DNA from: Marinobacter sp. JH2
Lineage (GTDB): Bacteria; Pseudomonadota; Gammaproteobacteria; Pseudomonadales; Oleiphilaceae
Length of the DNA: 64,000 nucleotides
Direction: 5' to 3'
Assembly (NCBI RefSeq): GCF_004353225.1
Contig: NZ_CP037934.1
Coordinates: 3,038,001-3,102,000, forward strand
Below are positions 1 to 10,839 of the stretch, one piece after another; the stretch's first letter is position 1; every line of letters begins with the position of its first letter. Below the pieces are notes generated by a model, which was not told where the DNA came from, did no database searches, and worked only from the letters and a program-made list of their open reading frames with translations. The position numbers and the translations under genes are program-made.

Positions 1-1017
1 GCTCCCGACCCCACTGCTCAAGCCAGTATGGGTATCAAAGCGTACTTGGGCATGGTCATGAGCACACCGGAAGATCCGTATGAAAAATACGACTTCGACG
101 ACCTCAAAGAATCTCGCATTAACCAATCAGTGACCAATGGCTGGTTGGCATTCCTGCAGCACTATTTCATTACCGCTTGGGTACCCGATTCGGAAACATC
201 AGCGCAATTCCAGACAACACAACGTGGTCAATTGCATGTGATGGGCTTTGTTTATCCGGCAACAACGGTTGCTGCAGGCGAAACAACGGAAGTGGGCGCA
301 ACCGCCTACGTTGGCCCCAAGATCATTGATCGACTGGAAGCCTTAGCGCCAAACCTAGACCGCACCGTAGATTTCGGCTGGCTCTTCTTTATCTCATTGC
401 CATTGTTCATCATTCTGGAATGGTTCTATGGCCTTGTCGGTAATTGGGGTGTAGCCATTATTCTGCTGACGGTTCTGGTAAAGGCTGTGTTCTTCCACCT
501 GTCCGCAACCAGCTATCGTTCAATGGCAAAAATGCGTGCCGTGGCACCGCAACTGACCCGTTTGAAAGAACTTTACGGTGACGACCGCCAGCGCATGTCC
601 CAGGAAATGATGGCCCTATACAAACGGGAAAAAATTAACCCGTTGGGTGGTTGCTTGCCGATTCTGGTACAGATGCCAGTATTCATCTCATTGTATTGGG
701 TATTGTTCGAAAGTGTTCAGCTGCGTCATGCACCCTTCATGCTGTGGATTCAGGATTTGTCCCAGATGGACCCATACTTCATCTTGCCGATCTTGATGGG
801 TGCCAGCATGTTCATCCAGATGAGCCTGAACCCGACACCGCCTGATCCTATGCAGGCCAAGATCATGAAGCTGATGCCACTGATCTTTACCGTGTTCTTC
901 CTCTGGTTCCCGGCTGGTCTAGTACTGTACTGGTTGGTAAACAACATTCTTTCAATCTCGCAGCAGTGGTACATTACTCGCAAGATTGAAGCGGAAGTTG
1001 CAGGCAAGAAGTACTGA
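1..1017 (+). CDS. yidC: Membrane protein insertase YidC, C-terminal part (5' end outside window)
   Basis: YidC inserts and folds inner-membrane proteins, alone or with SecYEG. The reading frame is open from base 1, so the first Met at 28 is internal and the N-terminus lies upstream. What remains is the end of the periplasmic domain followed by the conserved YidC/Oxa1/Alb3 core: a hydrophobic segment near residue 125 of the visible part, the cytoplasmic loop with SMAKMRAVAPQL, the segment with NPLGGCLPILVQMPVF, and the last membrane segments ending near ILSISQQWYITRK. The protein is followed by a hairpin terminator and then mnmE, the common gammaproteobacterial order. Identification is secure; only its full length is unknown. 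Confidence 0.96.
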   Translation, partial: APDPTAQASMGIKAYLGMVMSTPEDPYEKYDFDDLKESRINQSVTNGWLAFLQHYFITAWVPDSETSAQFQTTQRGQLHVMGFVYPATTVAAGETTEVGATAYVGPKIIDRLEALAPNLDRTVDFGWLFFISLPLFIILEWFYGLVGNWGVAIILLTVLVKAVFFHLSATSYRSMAKMRAVAPQLTRLKELYGDDRQRMSQEMMALYKREKINPLGGCLPILVQMPVFISLYWVLFESVQLRHAPFMLWIQDLSQMDPYFILPILMGASMFIQMSLNPTPPDPMQAKIMKLMPLIFTVFFLWFPAGLVLYWLVNNILSISQQWYITRKIEAEVAGKKY

Positions 1018-1038
1018 TCATTCGGTACTTCTAACCCA

Positions 1039-1065
1039 ACAAAGGCTCCTCTGTGGAGCCTTTGT
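1039..1065 (+). terminator. Hairpin terminator after yidC
   Basis: An 11-bp perfect stem (ACAAAGGCTCC / GGAGCCTTTGT) with a TCTGT loop starts 22 bases after the yidC stop and is followed by a short T-rich run. It separates yidC from mnmE, whose start lies 24 bases further on. Confidence 0.75.
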
Positions 1066-1088
1066 CAGTTTTAGTCAGGACAAAAATC

Positions 1089-2459
1089 ATGCAGCCAGCT
1101 ACTGACACCATCGCCGCAATTGCCACCGCGCCAGGCCAAGCCGGGGTGGGTATCGTCCGGGTTTCGGGCCCGAAAGCATCAGTGATTGCACGCGCCATGT
1201 TGGGGTTTGACCCCAAACCACGGTACGCACATTTCGGCCCTTTTTTGGATACTCAAGCTGAGCTGATTGATGAAGGTATTGGCTTGTACTTTCCGAACCC
1301 GAACTCGTTCACAGGCGAGGATGTATTTGAGCTGCAGGGGCACGGCGGTACGGTCATTCTTGATCTGCTATTGCGAGAAGTTTGCAATCTTGGAGCACGG
1401 TTGGCCCGCCCTGGCGAGTTCTCGGAGCGAGCGTTTCTCAACGACAAGCTTGATTTGGCTCAGGCCGAAGCCATTGCCGACCTGATTGAAAGCAGCTCCG
1501 AACAGGCCGCCCGCTGCGCCGTACGTTCCATGCAGGGTGTGTTTTCTCGGCAGATAGACGATCTGGTTGATGCGGTAACGCATCTGCGTATATATGTAGA
1601 GGCGGCGATCGACTTCCCGGAAGAAGAAATTGATTTTCTGGCCGATGGCAAAGTCGCCACCGACCTCGATGATCTGTTACAGCGTGTGGAAAAGATTCTT
1701 TCGGAAGCCCAGCAAGGCACCATTCTCCGCGACGGTATGAAAGTGGTGATCGCCGGTCGCCCGAATGCCGGAAAATCCAGTTTGCTTAATGCCTTGGCAG
1801 GTAGGGAAGCGGCCATTGTAACGGCCATTGAAGGCACCACTCGGGATGTTCTCAGGGAACATATTCACATTGATGGTATGCCGTTGCACATCATCGACAC
1901 CGCCGGGCTTCGCGACAGCCCGGATGAAGTCGAGCAGATTGGTATTGCCCGCGCTTGGGATGAAATCCGACAGGCCGACCGTATTCTGCTAATGGTCGAT
2001 GCTACCACCACGGATAAAACCGAACCCCACGAAATCTGGCCGGATTTTATCGACCAGTTACCCAAGAATGCACCGGTTACGGTGATCCGAAATAAAGTGG
2101 ACTTGTCTGGTGAACCCGTGGGTATCCGCGATGAATCGGCACACGCAGCGCCCGTAGTTCGGCTGGCAGCCAAAGAAGCTGAAGGCTTAGATATCCTTCG
2201 TGATCATCTAAAAGCTTGTATCGGTTTCGCCAGTACTACCGAAGGTGGTTTTTTGGCGCGGCGTCGTCATCTCGACGCTTTGGAGCGGGCCAGAGATTCC
2301 TTGCTGCAAGGGCAGTCCCAGTTACAGGGCTACGGAGCAGGGGAGTTGTTGGCAGAAGATCTTAAAGCGGCGCAAGATTCGCTTGGCGAGATCACCGGGC
2401 ACCTGACCCCGGATGAACTGCTAGGTAAAATCTTTAGTTCGTTCTGTATCGGCAAGTAA
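1089..2459 (+). CDS. mnmE: tRNA modification GTPase MnmE
   Basis: MnmE works with MnmG to install the (carboxymethyl)aminomethyl group on wobble uridine 34 of certain tRNAs. The 456-residue protein has the family length. It has an N-terminal tetrahydrofolate-binding/dimerisation domain starting [20 protein letters not shown], a G domain with P-loop GRPNAGKS (223-230), DTAG (270-273) and NKVD, and the C-terminal CIGK motif (453-456) with the cysteine needed for modification. I chose ATG 1089 over the upstream in-frame ATG 1053 because the family begins here and because 1053 lies inside the terminator hairpin. Its partner mnmG is 13.6 kb downstream rather than adjacent. Confidence 0.97.
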   Translation: MQPATDTIAAIATAPGQAGVGIVRVSGPKASVIARAMLGFDPKPRYAHFGPFLDTQAELIDEGIGLYFPNPNSFTGEDVFELQGHGGTVILDLLLREVCNLGARLARPGEFSERAFLNDKLDLAQAEAIADLIESSSEQAARCAVRSMQGVFSRQIDDLVDAVTHLRIYVEAAIDFPEEEIDFLADGKVATDLDDLLQRVEKILSEAQQGTILRDGMKVVIAGRPNAGKSSLLNALAGREAAIVTAIEGTTRDVLREHIHIDGMPLHIIDTAGLRDSPDEVEQIGIARAWDEIRQADRILLMVDATTTDKTEPHEIWPDFIDQLPKNAPVTVIRNKVDLSGEPVGIRDESAHAAPVVRLAAKEAEGLDILRDHLKACIGFASTTEGGFLARRRHLDALERARDSLLQGQSQLQGYGAGELLAEDLKAAQDSLGEITGHLTPDELLGKIFSSFCIGK

Positions 2460-2480
2460 GGCGATCAAGCCTCACTTGCC
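2451..2480. terminator. Hairpin between convergent mnmE and the LysR gene
   Basis: GGCAAGTAAGGC and GCCTCACTTGCC form a 12-bp stem with one A-C mismatch and a GATCAA loop. The stem overlaps the mnmE stop and reaches the stop side of the reverse-strand gene. There is no clear T-run on either side, so bidirectional termination is an inference from the convergent setting. Confidence 0.45.
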
Positions 2481-2481
2481 C

Positions 2482-3351
2482 TTAGCTTAATGATTCGTCC
2501 AGGAAATCCAACAGCATGCGAACTTTTGGGGACAAGTGTCGGTTGTGTGGATAAATCGCCCAGATCCCATCGTCGGCTTCGTGATAATGTTCCAGCAAAC
2601 TCATGAGTTTTCCACAGGCCAGTGATGGCTGAACATAATAGTCGGGAAGTTGCACGATCCCGATACCTTTTAGGGCTGCATCCAGCAACGCCCAACCGCT
2701 GTCGCACTTCATAGTGCCTTTGACGCGAACGTTGTGGGGCTTGCCCCGATCCTGAAATCGCCAGTAATCCAGGTTTCCTTGCAAACAATTGTGTCGATCC
2801 AGTTCCGAAAGCGAATGGGGAACACCGTAGGTGGATAAGTAATCGGGCGAGGCGCACACGTATAAGGTTCGTGATGACAACCGCTTGGCCATCATGGACG
2901 AATCGTCCAATTTTCCCAGCCGAATCGCTAAATCGTAACCGCCACCGACCAGATCCAGCTTTTGGTTCGTCAGATTCAGTTGCACCTCCAACTCTGGGTA
3001 GCGCAGTATGAAATCGTTCACCAAGGGCGCGATCACTTTTTCTCCGTAGGTCACTGGCGCTGTCAGCCGTAATTTGCCCTTGGGGATAAGTTGCAAGTTG
3101 GTCATGGCCCGTTCGGCGTCTTCCAAACCATCGAGTACCTGACGGCAATACTGATAATAGGTTTGGCCCGCTTCCGTTACCGAAACCTTACGGGTAGTGC
3201 GATAAAGCAGCTTGGTCGACAGCCGGGATTCCAGTGCGCTGACTTGTCGGCTGACTTGCGCTGTTGAAATGCCCAAACGTTTCGACGCAGCGGTAAAGCT
3301 TTCGGCTTCCGCGACCGCAACAAACTCACTGACCCCTTCCCAAATAAACAT
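2482..3351 (-). CDS. LysR-family transcriptional regulator, divergent from frmA
   Basis: The 289-residue protein has the LysR build: a winged helix-turn-helix at residues about 8-65 (SFTAASKRLGISTAQVSRQV) followed by a periplasmic-binding-protein-like effector domain. It is transcribed away from frmA-fghA across a 195-bp gap that contains a perfect 14-bp palindrome. LysR regulators usually control the divergent neighbour, so control of formaldehyde detoxification is likely but inferred. The effector is unknown. Confidence 0.9.
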   Translation of the reverse strand: MFIWEGVSEFVAVAEAESFTAASKRLGISTAQVSRQVSALESRLSTKLLYRTTRKVSVTEAGQTYYQYCRQVLDGLEDAERAMTNLQLIPKGKLRLTAPVTYGEKVIAPLVNDFILRYPELEVQLNLTNQKLDLVGGGYDLAIRLGKLDDSSMMAKRLSSRTLYVCASPDYLSTYGVPHSLSELDRHNCLQGNLDYWRFQDRGKPHNVRVKGTMKCDSGWALLDAALKGIGIVQLPDYYVQPSLACGKLMSLLEHYHEADDGIWAIYPHNRHLSPKVRMLLDFLDESLS

Positions 3352-3422
3352 GTTCAGTTCCTTGAGTTACGAGTTGGGTAAGCTTAGATACAAGATACCG
3401 CCAGCAAATCACTTGTTTATTG

Positions 3423-3436
3423 TTACTGTACAGTAA
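3423..3436. promoter_or_regulatory. Perfect 14-bp palindrome TTACTGTACAGTAA in the LysR-frmA gap
   Basis: TTACTGTACAGTAA is its own reverse complement. It lies 110 bp upstream of frmA and 71 bp upstream of the LysR start, where an operator would be expected. It is a candidate LysR site; the binding protein has not been shown. Confidence 0.45.
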
Positions 3437-3489
3437 AGGTGATTTGTACGATGGGTGGATTATCTATCATAAGAATAATAATACAATGA

Positions 3490-4674
<1,185 letters not shown>

Positions 4675-4682
4675 TAAAATCA

Positions 4683-4709
4683 GGTCGCCTGCCAATCAGG
4701 CAGGCGACC
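4683..4709 (+). terminator. Intercistronic hairpin between frmA and fghA
   Basis: A perfect 11-bp GC-rich stem (GGTCGCCTGCC / GGCAGGCGACC) with AATCA loop fills the 54-bp gap. The downstream run (GTTGTGTT) is a poor U-tract, so it may be a leaky terminator or a 3'-end stabiliser that lowers fghA relative to frmA. The function is inferred. Confidence 0.55.
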
Positions 4710-4728
4710 GTTGTGTTGAGAGGTTGCA

Positions 4729-5568
4729 ATGACTATTGAAAACCTGAGCAGTAACAAAAGTTTTGGTGGTTGGCACAAGCAGTACAGTCATTACTCCGAG
4801 ACGCTGAACTGTTCTATGCGGTTTGCCATTTACCTGCCCCCGCAGGCCTCCAATGGCAAAAAGGTACCCGCGTTGTACTGGTTATCTGGCCTGACCTGCA
4901 CCGATGAAAACTTCATGCAGAAAGCCGGTGCCCATCGTATAGCAGCCGAACTGGGCGTGGCCATCATTGCCCCGGACACTAGCCCCCGCGGTGACGATGT
5001 GGCCGATGATGACGGCTACGATCTGGGTAAGGGCGCCGGGTTCTACGTGAATGCGACTCAGGTACCCTGGAGCCAGCATTACCGCATGTACGATTACGTG
5101 CTCAACGAATTACCGACACTGATCGAAGACATGTTCCCGGTGAGCGATCAGCGTTCCATCTCTGGCCACTCTATGGGCGGGCATGGAGCATTGGTGCTGG
5201 CACTGCACAACCCGGAGCGTTTCCAGTCCGTCTCGGCATTTAGCCCGATCAGCAATCCGGTCAATTGCCCGTGGGGAAAGAAAGCCTTTGGCGCTTACCT
5301 CGGTAAAGACACCGCCAGCTGGGCCGAATACGACGCCAGCTTGCTGATGCAAAAGGCAAGCAAATTTGTACCGGCGTTGGTGGATCAAGGTGAAGCGGAC
5401 AACTTCCTGACCGAGCAGCTGAAACCAGAAATGTTGGAAGCCGCTGCCAAACTAAGTGGCTATCCGCTGGAACTGAACCGGCATGACGGGTACGACCACA
5501 GCTATTACTTTATCTCCAGTTTTATTGAAGAGCACCTTCGCTTTCATGCGAAGTATTTGAATCAGTAA
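4729..5568 (+). CDS. fghA: S-formylglutathione hydrolase
   Basis: FghA hydrolyses S-formylglutathione to formate and glutathione, completing the pathway begun by FrmA. The 279-residue protein belongs to the esterase D branch of the alpha/beta hydrolases. The nucleophile elbow GHSMGG has Ser148. The oxyanion region LSGLTCTDENFMQKAG and the C-terminal His (HDGYDHSYY) are present. Start at ATG 4729 follows GAGAGG. It forms an operon with frmA, and the GC hairpin between them may set their ratio. Confidence 0.96.
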   Translation: MTIENLSSNKSFGGWHKQYSHYSETLNCSMRFAIYLPPQASNGKKVPALYWLSGLTCTDENFMQKAGAHRIAAELGVAIIAPDTSPRGDDVADDDGYDLGKGAGFYVNATQVPWSQHYRMYDYVLNELPTLIEDMFPVSDQRSISGHSMGGHGALVLALHNPERFQSVSAFSPISNPVNCPWGKKAFGAYLGKDTASWAEYDASLLMQKASKFVPALVDQGEADNFLTEQLKPEMLEAAAKLSGYPLELNRHDGYDHSYYFISSFIEEHLRFHAKYLNQ

Positions 5569-5577
5569 CACCCTTTC

Positions 5578-5608
5578 GCCCCGCAGGTGACCACTTTCGG
5601 GGCTTTTT
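5578..5608 (+). terminator. Rho-independent terminator after fghA
   Basis: A GCCCCG / CGGGGC stem with a 14-nt loop is followed directly by TTTTT, ten bases after the fghA stop. Confidence 0.65.
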
Positions 5609-5667
5609 CATAGATCCCCTATTTCGAGAAAACTTTCCTCTTCATTAAGTTGTTGCAATTATCAAAT

Positions 5668-5686
5668 GTAAAAGATTATCATTTGC
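5668..5686. promoter_or_regulatory. Candidate Fur box upstream of the TonB-dependent receptor
   Basis: GTAAAAGATTATCATTTGC matches 13 of 19 positions of the classical Fur consensus (GATAATGATAATCATTATC), 36 bp before the receptor start. Iron-regulated receptor genes commonly carry such a site here. The match is moderate. Confidence 0.45.
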
Positions 5687-5721
5687 CCCTAGTATTTGTT
5701 TTCAACTTAAAGGAGTGGCTC

Positions 5722-7836
5722 ATGCGGTTCAGGATTTCCATTCTCTCGGCTGCGGTTGCCGTTGTATCTTCGGGTTTTACGTTGCAAGTTTCAGCGCAGC
5801 CGGTCGAGCTGGATGAAATCGTGGTGTCAGCCTCGGGTTTTGAACAGAGCCAGTCCGCGGCTCCGGCCAGCATTACCGTGATAGGTCATGAAGAAATTCA
5901 AAATAAACAAGCGTTTAGTCTCACCGATATTCTTGCCGATGTAGAAGGTGTGGACGTTAGCGGTTCTGCAGGTAAAACAGGTGGTTTTGATATTCGTATG
6001 CGAGGCATGCCGGCCGAATACACGCTGATCCTGATTGATGGTCGGCGGCAGAACACCGCAGGTAACGTAACACCTAATGGTTTTGGGCAAACAGCCACCA
6101 GTTTTCTACCCCCTCCAGCATCCATTGAACGTATTGAGGTTGTCCGAGGTCCTATGTCCACTCTCTATGGCTCGGATGCCATGGGTGGCGTGATTAATAT
6201 CATCACCCGCAAGGTCAGCCCGGAGTGGACAACTTCTCTGACTGCAGAAACCACACTTAACCAAGACAGCGATTTTGGTGACAGCAGAGCCTACAGTGCG
6301 TACACCACCGGTCCTCTTGTGGATAACTTGATTGGTCTGCAACTTCGGGGCCGTTGGTTTGAGCGTGATGAATCGGAATTGGAGTTTTTGGACCTCAATG
6401 GTGACCCGATTGAAGTCAGCACCCGTGGGCCGAGCCCGGTAGAGTCCGAGCAATACACCGTGGGCGGAAGACTCGCAGTCACGCCGGGTGATGCTCACGA
6501 CTTATGGCTTGATATAGAAATCAGCAAGCAGGACTACGACAACTCGGAAGGGCAGTTGGGCACGCTGGGCCCCCGCGGCTATGGCCCGGAACTGGAATTC
6601 GATCGGGATCAGTTTGCTGTTGGCCATACAGGACGATTTGCTGTCGGGACGCTTGAAACCAGCATTATGAGAAACGTCACCGAAACCGGCGGCCGGGTCA
6701 TTCCAAACGGAGTTCCGGGGAAAGCGCCCGGCTCGCATCGGGAACTGAAGGCTGAGAATCGGGTCATCGACAGTAAGTTGGTTATGCCCATGGAAAATCA
6801 TGTCCTGACGGTGGGAGGCCAATGGTTTGATGCCCGTATGATCGATGGTGTGGCAGAGCAGGAATTCAAACAAAAAACCAAAGCGTTGTTTGTCGAAGAT
6901 GAGTGGTTCCTGGCGGATGATTTGGCGCTGACTCTGGGAGGTCGGTACGACCACCACGATTCTTTTGGTGGCCAATTTAGCCCGCGAGCCTATCTGGTTT
7001 GGAATTCTACGCCGGAATTAACCGTCAAGGGTGGTGTGAGTCGGGGGTATAAAACGCCCGGCCTTGAACAACTGGAATCTGGTGTTGTCGGGTTTACCGG
7101 CCAAGGCACCATTCCAATGTTTGGGAACCCGGATCTGCAACCTGAAACCTCAACCTCAACCGAGCTTGCGGTGATGTATGAAAAACCCGCGGGCTACCGT
7201 GTTGGCGCAACCGTTTTCTACAACGAGTTTACGGACAAGATTGCAGAAGGCCCGGATCTGTTGAACTGCAGTTATGCACAGGACCCGAATCGCCCGGGGT
7301 GTGTGGATAAAGGTAACTGGCCATTGGCCGACGTGTTTGGTCAGGATAAGAATATTGATGAAGCCATCACTCAGGGGGTGGAATTGCACGGTTCAGTGCC
7401 TTTCGCACAGGATTGGCGCTTGGCGGCGAACTACACCTATACCGACAGCGAACAGAGATCCGGAGAGCAGAAAGGTGAGCCTCTTACCGATACTCCGGAG
7501 CATATGGCCAACGCCGAGCTGCGTTGGACACCTTCATTGCGCTGGTCAGCTTTCTTGAAAGCACAGTATGAAAGTGAGCGTTATCGTGCCAGAGAACGGG
7601 TACGTGGAGCCCCTTCCTATTCGGATCTAGGCGACTTCAAATCAGTGACTCTGGTGCATATGGGCGGGAAATTTAAAGCAACAGAAAATCTTACGGTAAG
7701 CGCTACTATTTACAACCTTCTGGACGAAGATTTCATTGACTATAAAGCGTATGACAACGGTAGCGGCTATGGAAACCGGTACGCGAATGCAGAAGAAGGA
7801 CGCCGCTTGTGGTTATCCGCGAACGTCACGTTCTAA
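5722..7836 (+). CDS. TonB-dependent outer-membrane receptor (siderophore/CirA-FepA type)
   Basis: This 704-residue outer-membrane receptor imports a ligand, probably a ferric siderophore, using TonB energy. It has a signal peptide (MRFRISILSAAVAVVSSG, cut near VSAQ), a TonB box DEIVVSASG from residue 31, a plug domain with the GPMSTLYGSDAMGGVINIITRK motif region, a 22-strand-type barrel and the terminal aromatic residue (NVTF). The start at 5722 is preceded by AAAGGAG; the upstream in-frame ATG at 5650 lacks a ribosome site and would precede the Fur-like site. No siderophore synthesis or ABC genes adjoin it, so the ligand is unknown. Iron regulation is inferred from the Fur-like site. Confidence 0.9.
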   Translation: MRFRISILSAAVAVVSSGFTLQVSAQPVELDEIVVSASGFEQSQSAAPASITVIGHEEIQNKQAFSLTDILADVEGVDVSGSAGKTGGFDIRMRGMPAEYTLILIDGRRQNTAGNVTPNGFGQTATSFLPPPASIERIEVVRGPMSTLYGSDAMGGVINIITRKVSPEWTTSLTAETTLNQDSDFGDSRAYSAYTTGPLVDNLIGLQLRGRWFERDESELEFLDLNGDPIEVSTRGPSPVESEQYTVGGRLAVTPGDAHDLWLDIEISKQDYDNSEGQLGTLGPRGYGPELEFDRDQFAVGHTGRFAVGTLETSIMRNVTETGGRVIPNGVPGKAPGSHRELKAENRVIDSKLVMPMENHVLTVGGQWFDARMIDGVAEQEFKQKTKALFVEDEWFLADDLALTLGGRYDHHDSFGGQFSPRAYLVWNSTPELTVKGGVSRGYKTPGLEQLESGVVGFTGQGTIPMFGNPDLQPETSTSTELAVMYEKPAGYRVGATVFYNEFTDKIAEGPDLLNCSYAQDPNRPGCVDKGNWPLADVFGQDKNIDEAITQGVELHGSVPFAQDWRLAANYTYTDSEQRSGEQKGEPLTDTPEHMANAELRWTPSLRWSAFLKAQYESERYRARERVRGAPSYSDLGDFKSVTLVHMGGKFKATENLTVSATIYNLLDEDFIDYKAYDNGSGYGNRYANAEEGRRLWLSANVTF

Positions 7837-7984
7837 CGTGTGCTCAGCGTAGCACTATTACGAAAACTAACAGTTTAATACTAAACGACTGACCGGCAAT
7901 CGGGTACTCTTCAGCCTCCAACATCCTATATTCGCTGAGTTTTTTAGATTGGCAGTAGGTTATAAATGAAAAAGGAGAGTATCC

Positions 7985-8740
7985 GTGCGTAAATTGGGTC
8001 AATTCATAGCGTTGGTGAGCATTCTGGTCTTGGGCGTCGGGGCCGCAACTGTTTCTGCTTCCGACAAGCTTTACATCTACACCGAGAACTTTCCTCCCTA
8101 CAACATGAGCGCCACAGGCCGTGCGTTTGAGCATAACGGTAACGGAGTGGATGGTATCTGTTCTGAAATGGTCAAAGCGATTCTGGATAAATCGGGCCTG
8201 GACCATGTCATCAAGCTGCGAAATTGGGATTACGGCTACAAGCGTGCCCTGAGCAAACGAAACCACGGCATTTTCTGCACAACCTACACCGAAGAGCGGG
8301 CGCCTAATTTTAAATGGGTAGGGCCGTTGACGAAGAACCTGTGGACAATTTTTGCAGCCGCCGGCACCAACTTGGACATCGACAAGTTGGAAGATACCAA
8401 AGGTATGTTATACGGAGGCTTTCGCAACGATGTGATGACCAACTACCTATTGGAGCGTGGCTATAAAGTCTCGGAAATGGAAAGTGATGACATCAACCCC
8501 AAGCGTTTGGAACTGGGCCAGGTAGATTTGTGGATCTCGGATCGACTGGCGGGACCTTACTTTGCGTCACAGCAAGATGTGGAAGGCTTGGAACCGGTTT
8601 ATTCGTTTAACGAGTCTGAACTGTATCTCGCGATGAACCCGAACACCCCGGATGAAGTGATTCAGAAGTTGCAAGAAAGCCTGGAAGCCATGAAGGAAAA
8701 TGGTATGTATCAGGCTATTGAGACTAAATACGGGCTATAA
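7985..8740 (+). CDS. Periplasmic solute-binding protein (family 3 type), orphan
   Basis: The 251-residue protein starts at GTG 7985 behind AAAGGAGAG. It has a signal peptide ending near TVSAS and then a family-3 solute-binding fold (LYIYTENFPPYNM near the start, as in amino-acid ABC binding proteins). No ABC permease or ATPase and no sensor gene is nearby, so it is an orphan. Such proteins may feed a distant transporter or act in sensing. The ligand is not predictable from sequence alone. Confidence 0.8.
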   Translation: MRKLGQFIALVSILVLGVGAATVSASDKLYIYTENFPPYNMSATGRAFEHNGNGVDGICSEMVKAILDKSGLDHVIKLRNWDYGYKRALSKRNHGIFCTTYTEERAPNFKWVGPLTKNLWTIFAAAGTNLDIDKLEDTKGMLYGGFRNDVMTNYLLERGYKVSEMESDDINPKRLELGQVDLWISDRLAGPYFASQQDVEGLEPVYSFNESELYLAMNPNTPDEVIQKLQESLEAMKENGMYQAIETKYGL

Positions 8741-8748
8741 GCTTTAGC

Positions 8749-8780
8749 AAAAAAATCCCGGGTAGAAGAGTCTACCCGGG
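8749..8780 (-). terminator. Terminator of the acyl-CoA dehydrogenase gene
   Basis: CCCGGGTAGA / TCTACCCGGG is a perfect 10-bp stem with AGAG loop. A run of A on the plus strand (8749-8755) makes a T-run after the hairpin on the minus strand, so it ends the reverse gene at 8800. It may also stop the forward binding-protein transcript. Confidence 0.75.
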
Positions 8781-8799
8781 AGAAAGGTTACCGGTGGAG

Positions 8800-10620
8800 T
8801 TATCCGGTAAAGGCCAAATTATCCGCTTCGATCTGCATCAGGTTACGGGTTGGGCTCAGCATGCTGGTGGCATGACTTTGAGCACGGGGCAGCAGGCGCT
8901 CATAGTAGAACTCGGCAGTGCTAATTTTGGTCTGATAGAAGGCTTCTGACTCTTCGCCACCCTTCTCCAGTTTGTCAGTCGCGACCGCAGCCTGACGCAA
9001 CCACATATACGCCATTGACACATAACCGCTGTACATCAGGAAGTCGTATGCTGCTGCGCTGACCACATCGCGGTCTTTGCGAGCAGCAAGCATCACGCGA
9101 ACCGTCAGCAGGTTCCATTGAGCCGTCAGTTTCAGAAGCTCAACAGCCATTGGGCGCAGCGTGCTGTTGGTCAGGTGCTTACGAGCGAAGTTCGCAACTT
9201 TCAGAGTGAACTCACGTACCGCGCCACCCTGGGTCATCAGCAACACTTTACGGCCCAGCAGGTCCAGCGCCTGAATACCGGTAGTACCTTCATACAATGT
9301 GGCAATTCGGGTATCCCGAGCGATCTGCTCCATACCGTGTTCCCGAATGTAGCCGTGGCCACCAAATACCTGCATACCGAGGTTTGCTGCTTCGTTGCCC
9401 AACTCGGTTAGGAAACCTTTCAGAATTGGCGTTAGGAAGCCCAGCTTGTCGTCGTACTTTTTGGCTGCTTCTTCGTCGTGGGCGGTGTGCGCTTCAACCA
9501 TGTGGTCAGCTGTCTTAGCTGCGTAGTAAAGCATGGCACGACCGCCCTCAGCGATGGCTTTCTGAGTCAGCAGCATGCGGCGAACGTCGGCATGATGGAT
9601 CAGGCTGTCGGCTACTTGGTCAGGTTCTTTTTTTCCGGACAGAGCCCGCATGGAACGACGATCTTTGGCGTACTCAAGCGCCCACTGATAGGACAATTCT
9701 GCAGGGCCAACACCCTGGATGGCGGTACCGATACGGGCCGTGTTCATAAAGGTGAACATGCACTCGAGGCCTTCGTTTTCGGGCCCAATCAGGAAACCGG
9801 TGGCATCGTCAAAGTTCATCACGCAGGTGGCGGATGCTTTGATGCCCATTTTCTTTTCAAGGCTGCCACAGTTAACGCCGTTACGTTCACCCACGCCACC
9901 GTCTGCAGTTGACAGGAATTTGGGAACGATGAACAGGCTAATGCCGCGCGTGCCTTTCGGGGCGCCTGGCAAGCGAGCCAGCACGATGTGGACAATGTTT
10001 TCGGTCAGATCGTGGTCACCGGACGAGATAAAGATCTTGGTGCCAGTCAGTTTGTAGGTGCCGTCTTTCTGGGGCTCGGCTTTCGTTTTCACCTGGCCAA
10101 GGTCGGTACCACACTGGGGCTCGGTCAAACACATGGTGCCGCCCCAACGGCCTTCAGTAAGGGGAACCATATACGTTTGCTTCTGCTCGTCACTGCCGTG
10201 CAGGAAAATAGTGTTCATCGCACCCAAAGATAGACCCGGGTACATGGCGAAAGACCAGTTGGCGGTCCCCATCATTTCTTGCTTCAACAAGCCCATAGAG
10301 GCTGGCAGACCTTGGCCACCGAACTCCTCAGGAGCCGAAAGCCCTTGCCAGCCGCCCATCACATACTGGTTGTATGCGTCTTTGAAACCTTTTGGCGTGG
10401 TTACTTCGCCGTTTTCCAGCTTGCAGCCTTCTTCGTCGCCTACCTGGTACAACGGGCTCAGCTCTTCTTCACAGAAGCGGCCGCATTCATTCAGGATCGC
10501 TTCAACGATGTCTGGAGTGGCGTTCTCGCCCGAGCTCAAACCCGCGTAGTGACGTGGATAATCAAACACGTCGTTCATCAAAAATTTCATATCCCGCAGG
10601 GGGGCTTTGTACTGAGGCAT
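8800..10620 (-). CDS. Long-form acyl-CoA dehydrogenase
   Basis: FAD-linked flavoenzyme that introduces the alpha-beta double bond in an acyl-CoA. The 606-residue length, with a C-terminal extension after the standard dehydrogenase core, fits the DmdC/AidB-like long form. Motifs include MCLTEPQCGTDLG for FAD/substrate binding, the QVFGGHGYIREHGMEQIARD segment (residues near 425) and the catalytic-loop type LYEGTTGIQALDL. I chose ATG 10620 because AAGGA lies six bases before it; TTG 10626 sits too close. Substrate could be a fatty acyl-CoA or methylmercaptopropionyl-CoA; the sequence does not decide. Confidence 0.9.
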   Translation of the reverse strand: MPQYKAPLRDMKFLMNDVFDYPRHYAGLSSGENATPDIVEAILNECGRFCEEELSPLYQVGDEEGCKLENGEVTTPKGFKDAYNQYVMGGWQGLSAPEEFGGQGLPASMGLLKQEMMGTANWSFAMYPGLSLGAMNTIFLHGSDEQKQTYMVPLTEGRWGGTMCLTEPQCGTDLGQVKTKAEPQKDGTYKLTGTKIFISSGDHDLTENIVHIVLARLPGAPKGTRGISLFIVPKFLSTADGGVGERNGVNCGSLEKKMGIKASATCVMNFDDATGFLIGPENEGLECMFTFMNTARIGTAIQGVGPAELSYQWALEYAKDRRSMRALSGKKEPDQVADSLIHHADVRRMLLTQKAIAEGGRAMLYYAAKTADHMVEAHTAHDEEAAKKYDDKLGFLTPILKGFLTELGNEAANLGMQVFGGHGYIREHGMEQIARDTRIATLYEGTTGIQALDLLGRKVLLMTQGGAVREFTLKVANFARKHLTNSTLRPMAVELLKLTAQWNLLTVRVMLAARKDRDVVSAAAYDFLMYSGYVSMAYMWLRQAAVATDKLEKGGEESEAFYQTKISTAEFYYERLLPRAQSHATSMLSPTRNLMQIEADNLAFTG

Positions 10621-10839
10621 ATCCAATCCTTCCCGTGTTCATTAGAGGGCTCGACGACCCTGATGCTTTTAGTTGTACGGCATTCAAAGAAAGCTGCCAT
10701 TGACGAAAAGCCCCGTGCGCACTGTCAGTTTGGACAATTGGCTGAAATGACGGTGGGGTTTTGGGATGATCGAGAAGGCCTCTGCGCACGTAAATCTTTG
10801 AGTCGTCCATCATTTATTAAGTGCGGGAGTGTAAATATC

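Noticed and set aside
3423..3436. LexA box reading of the palindrome.
   Set aside because: LexA sites need CTGT-N8-ACAG; here CTGT and ACAG are directly joined.
10279..10839. Upstream extension of the DUF3833 gene by 187 codons.
   Set aside because: It is antisense to the acyl-CoA dehydrogenase, and the lipoprotein signal and ribosome site place the start at 10840.
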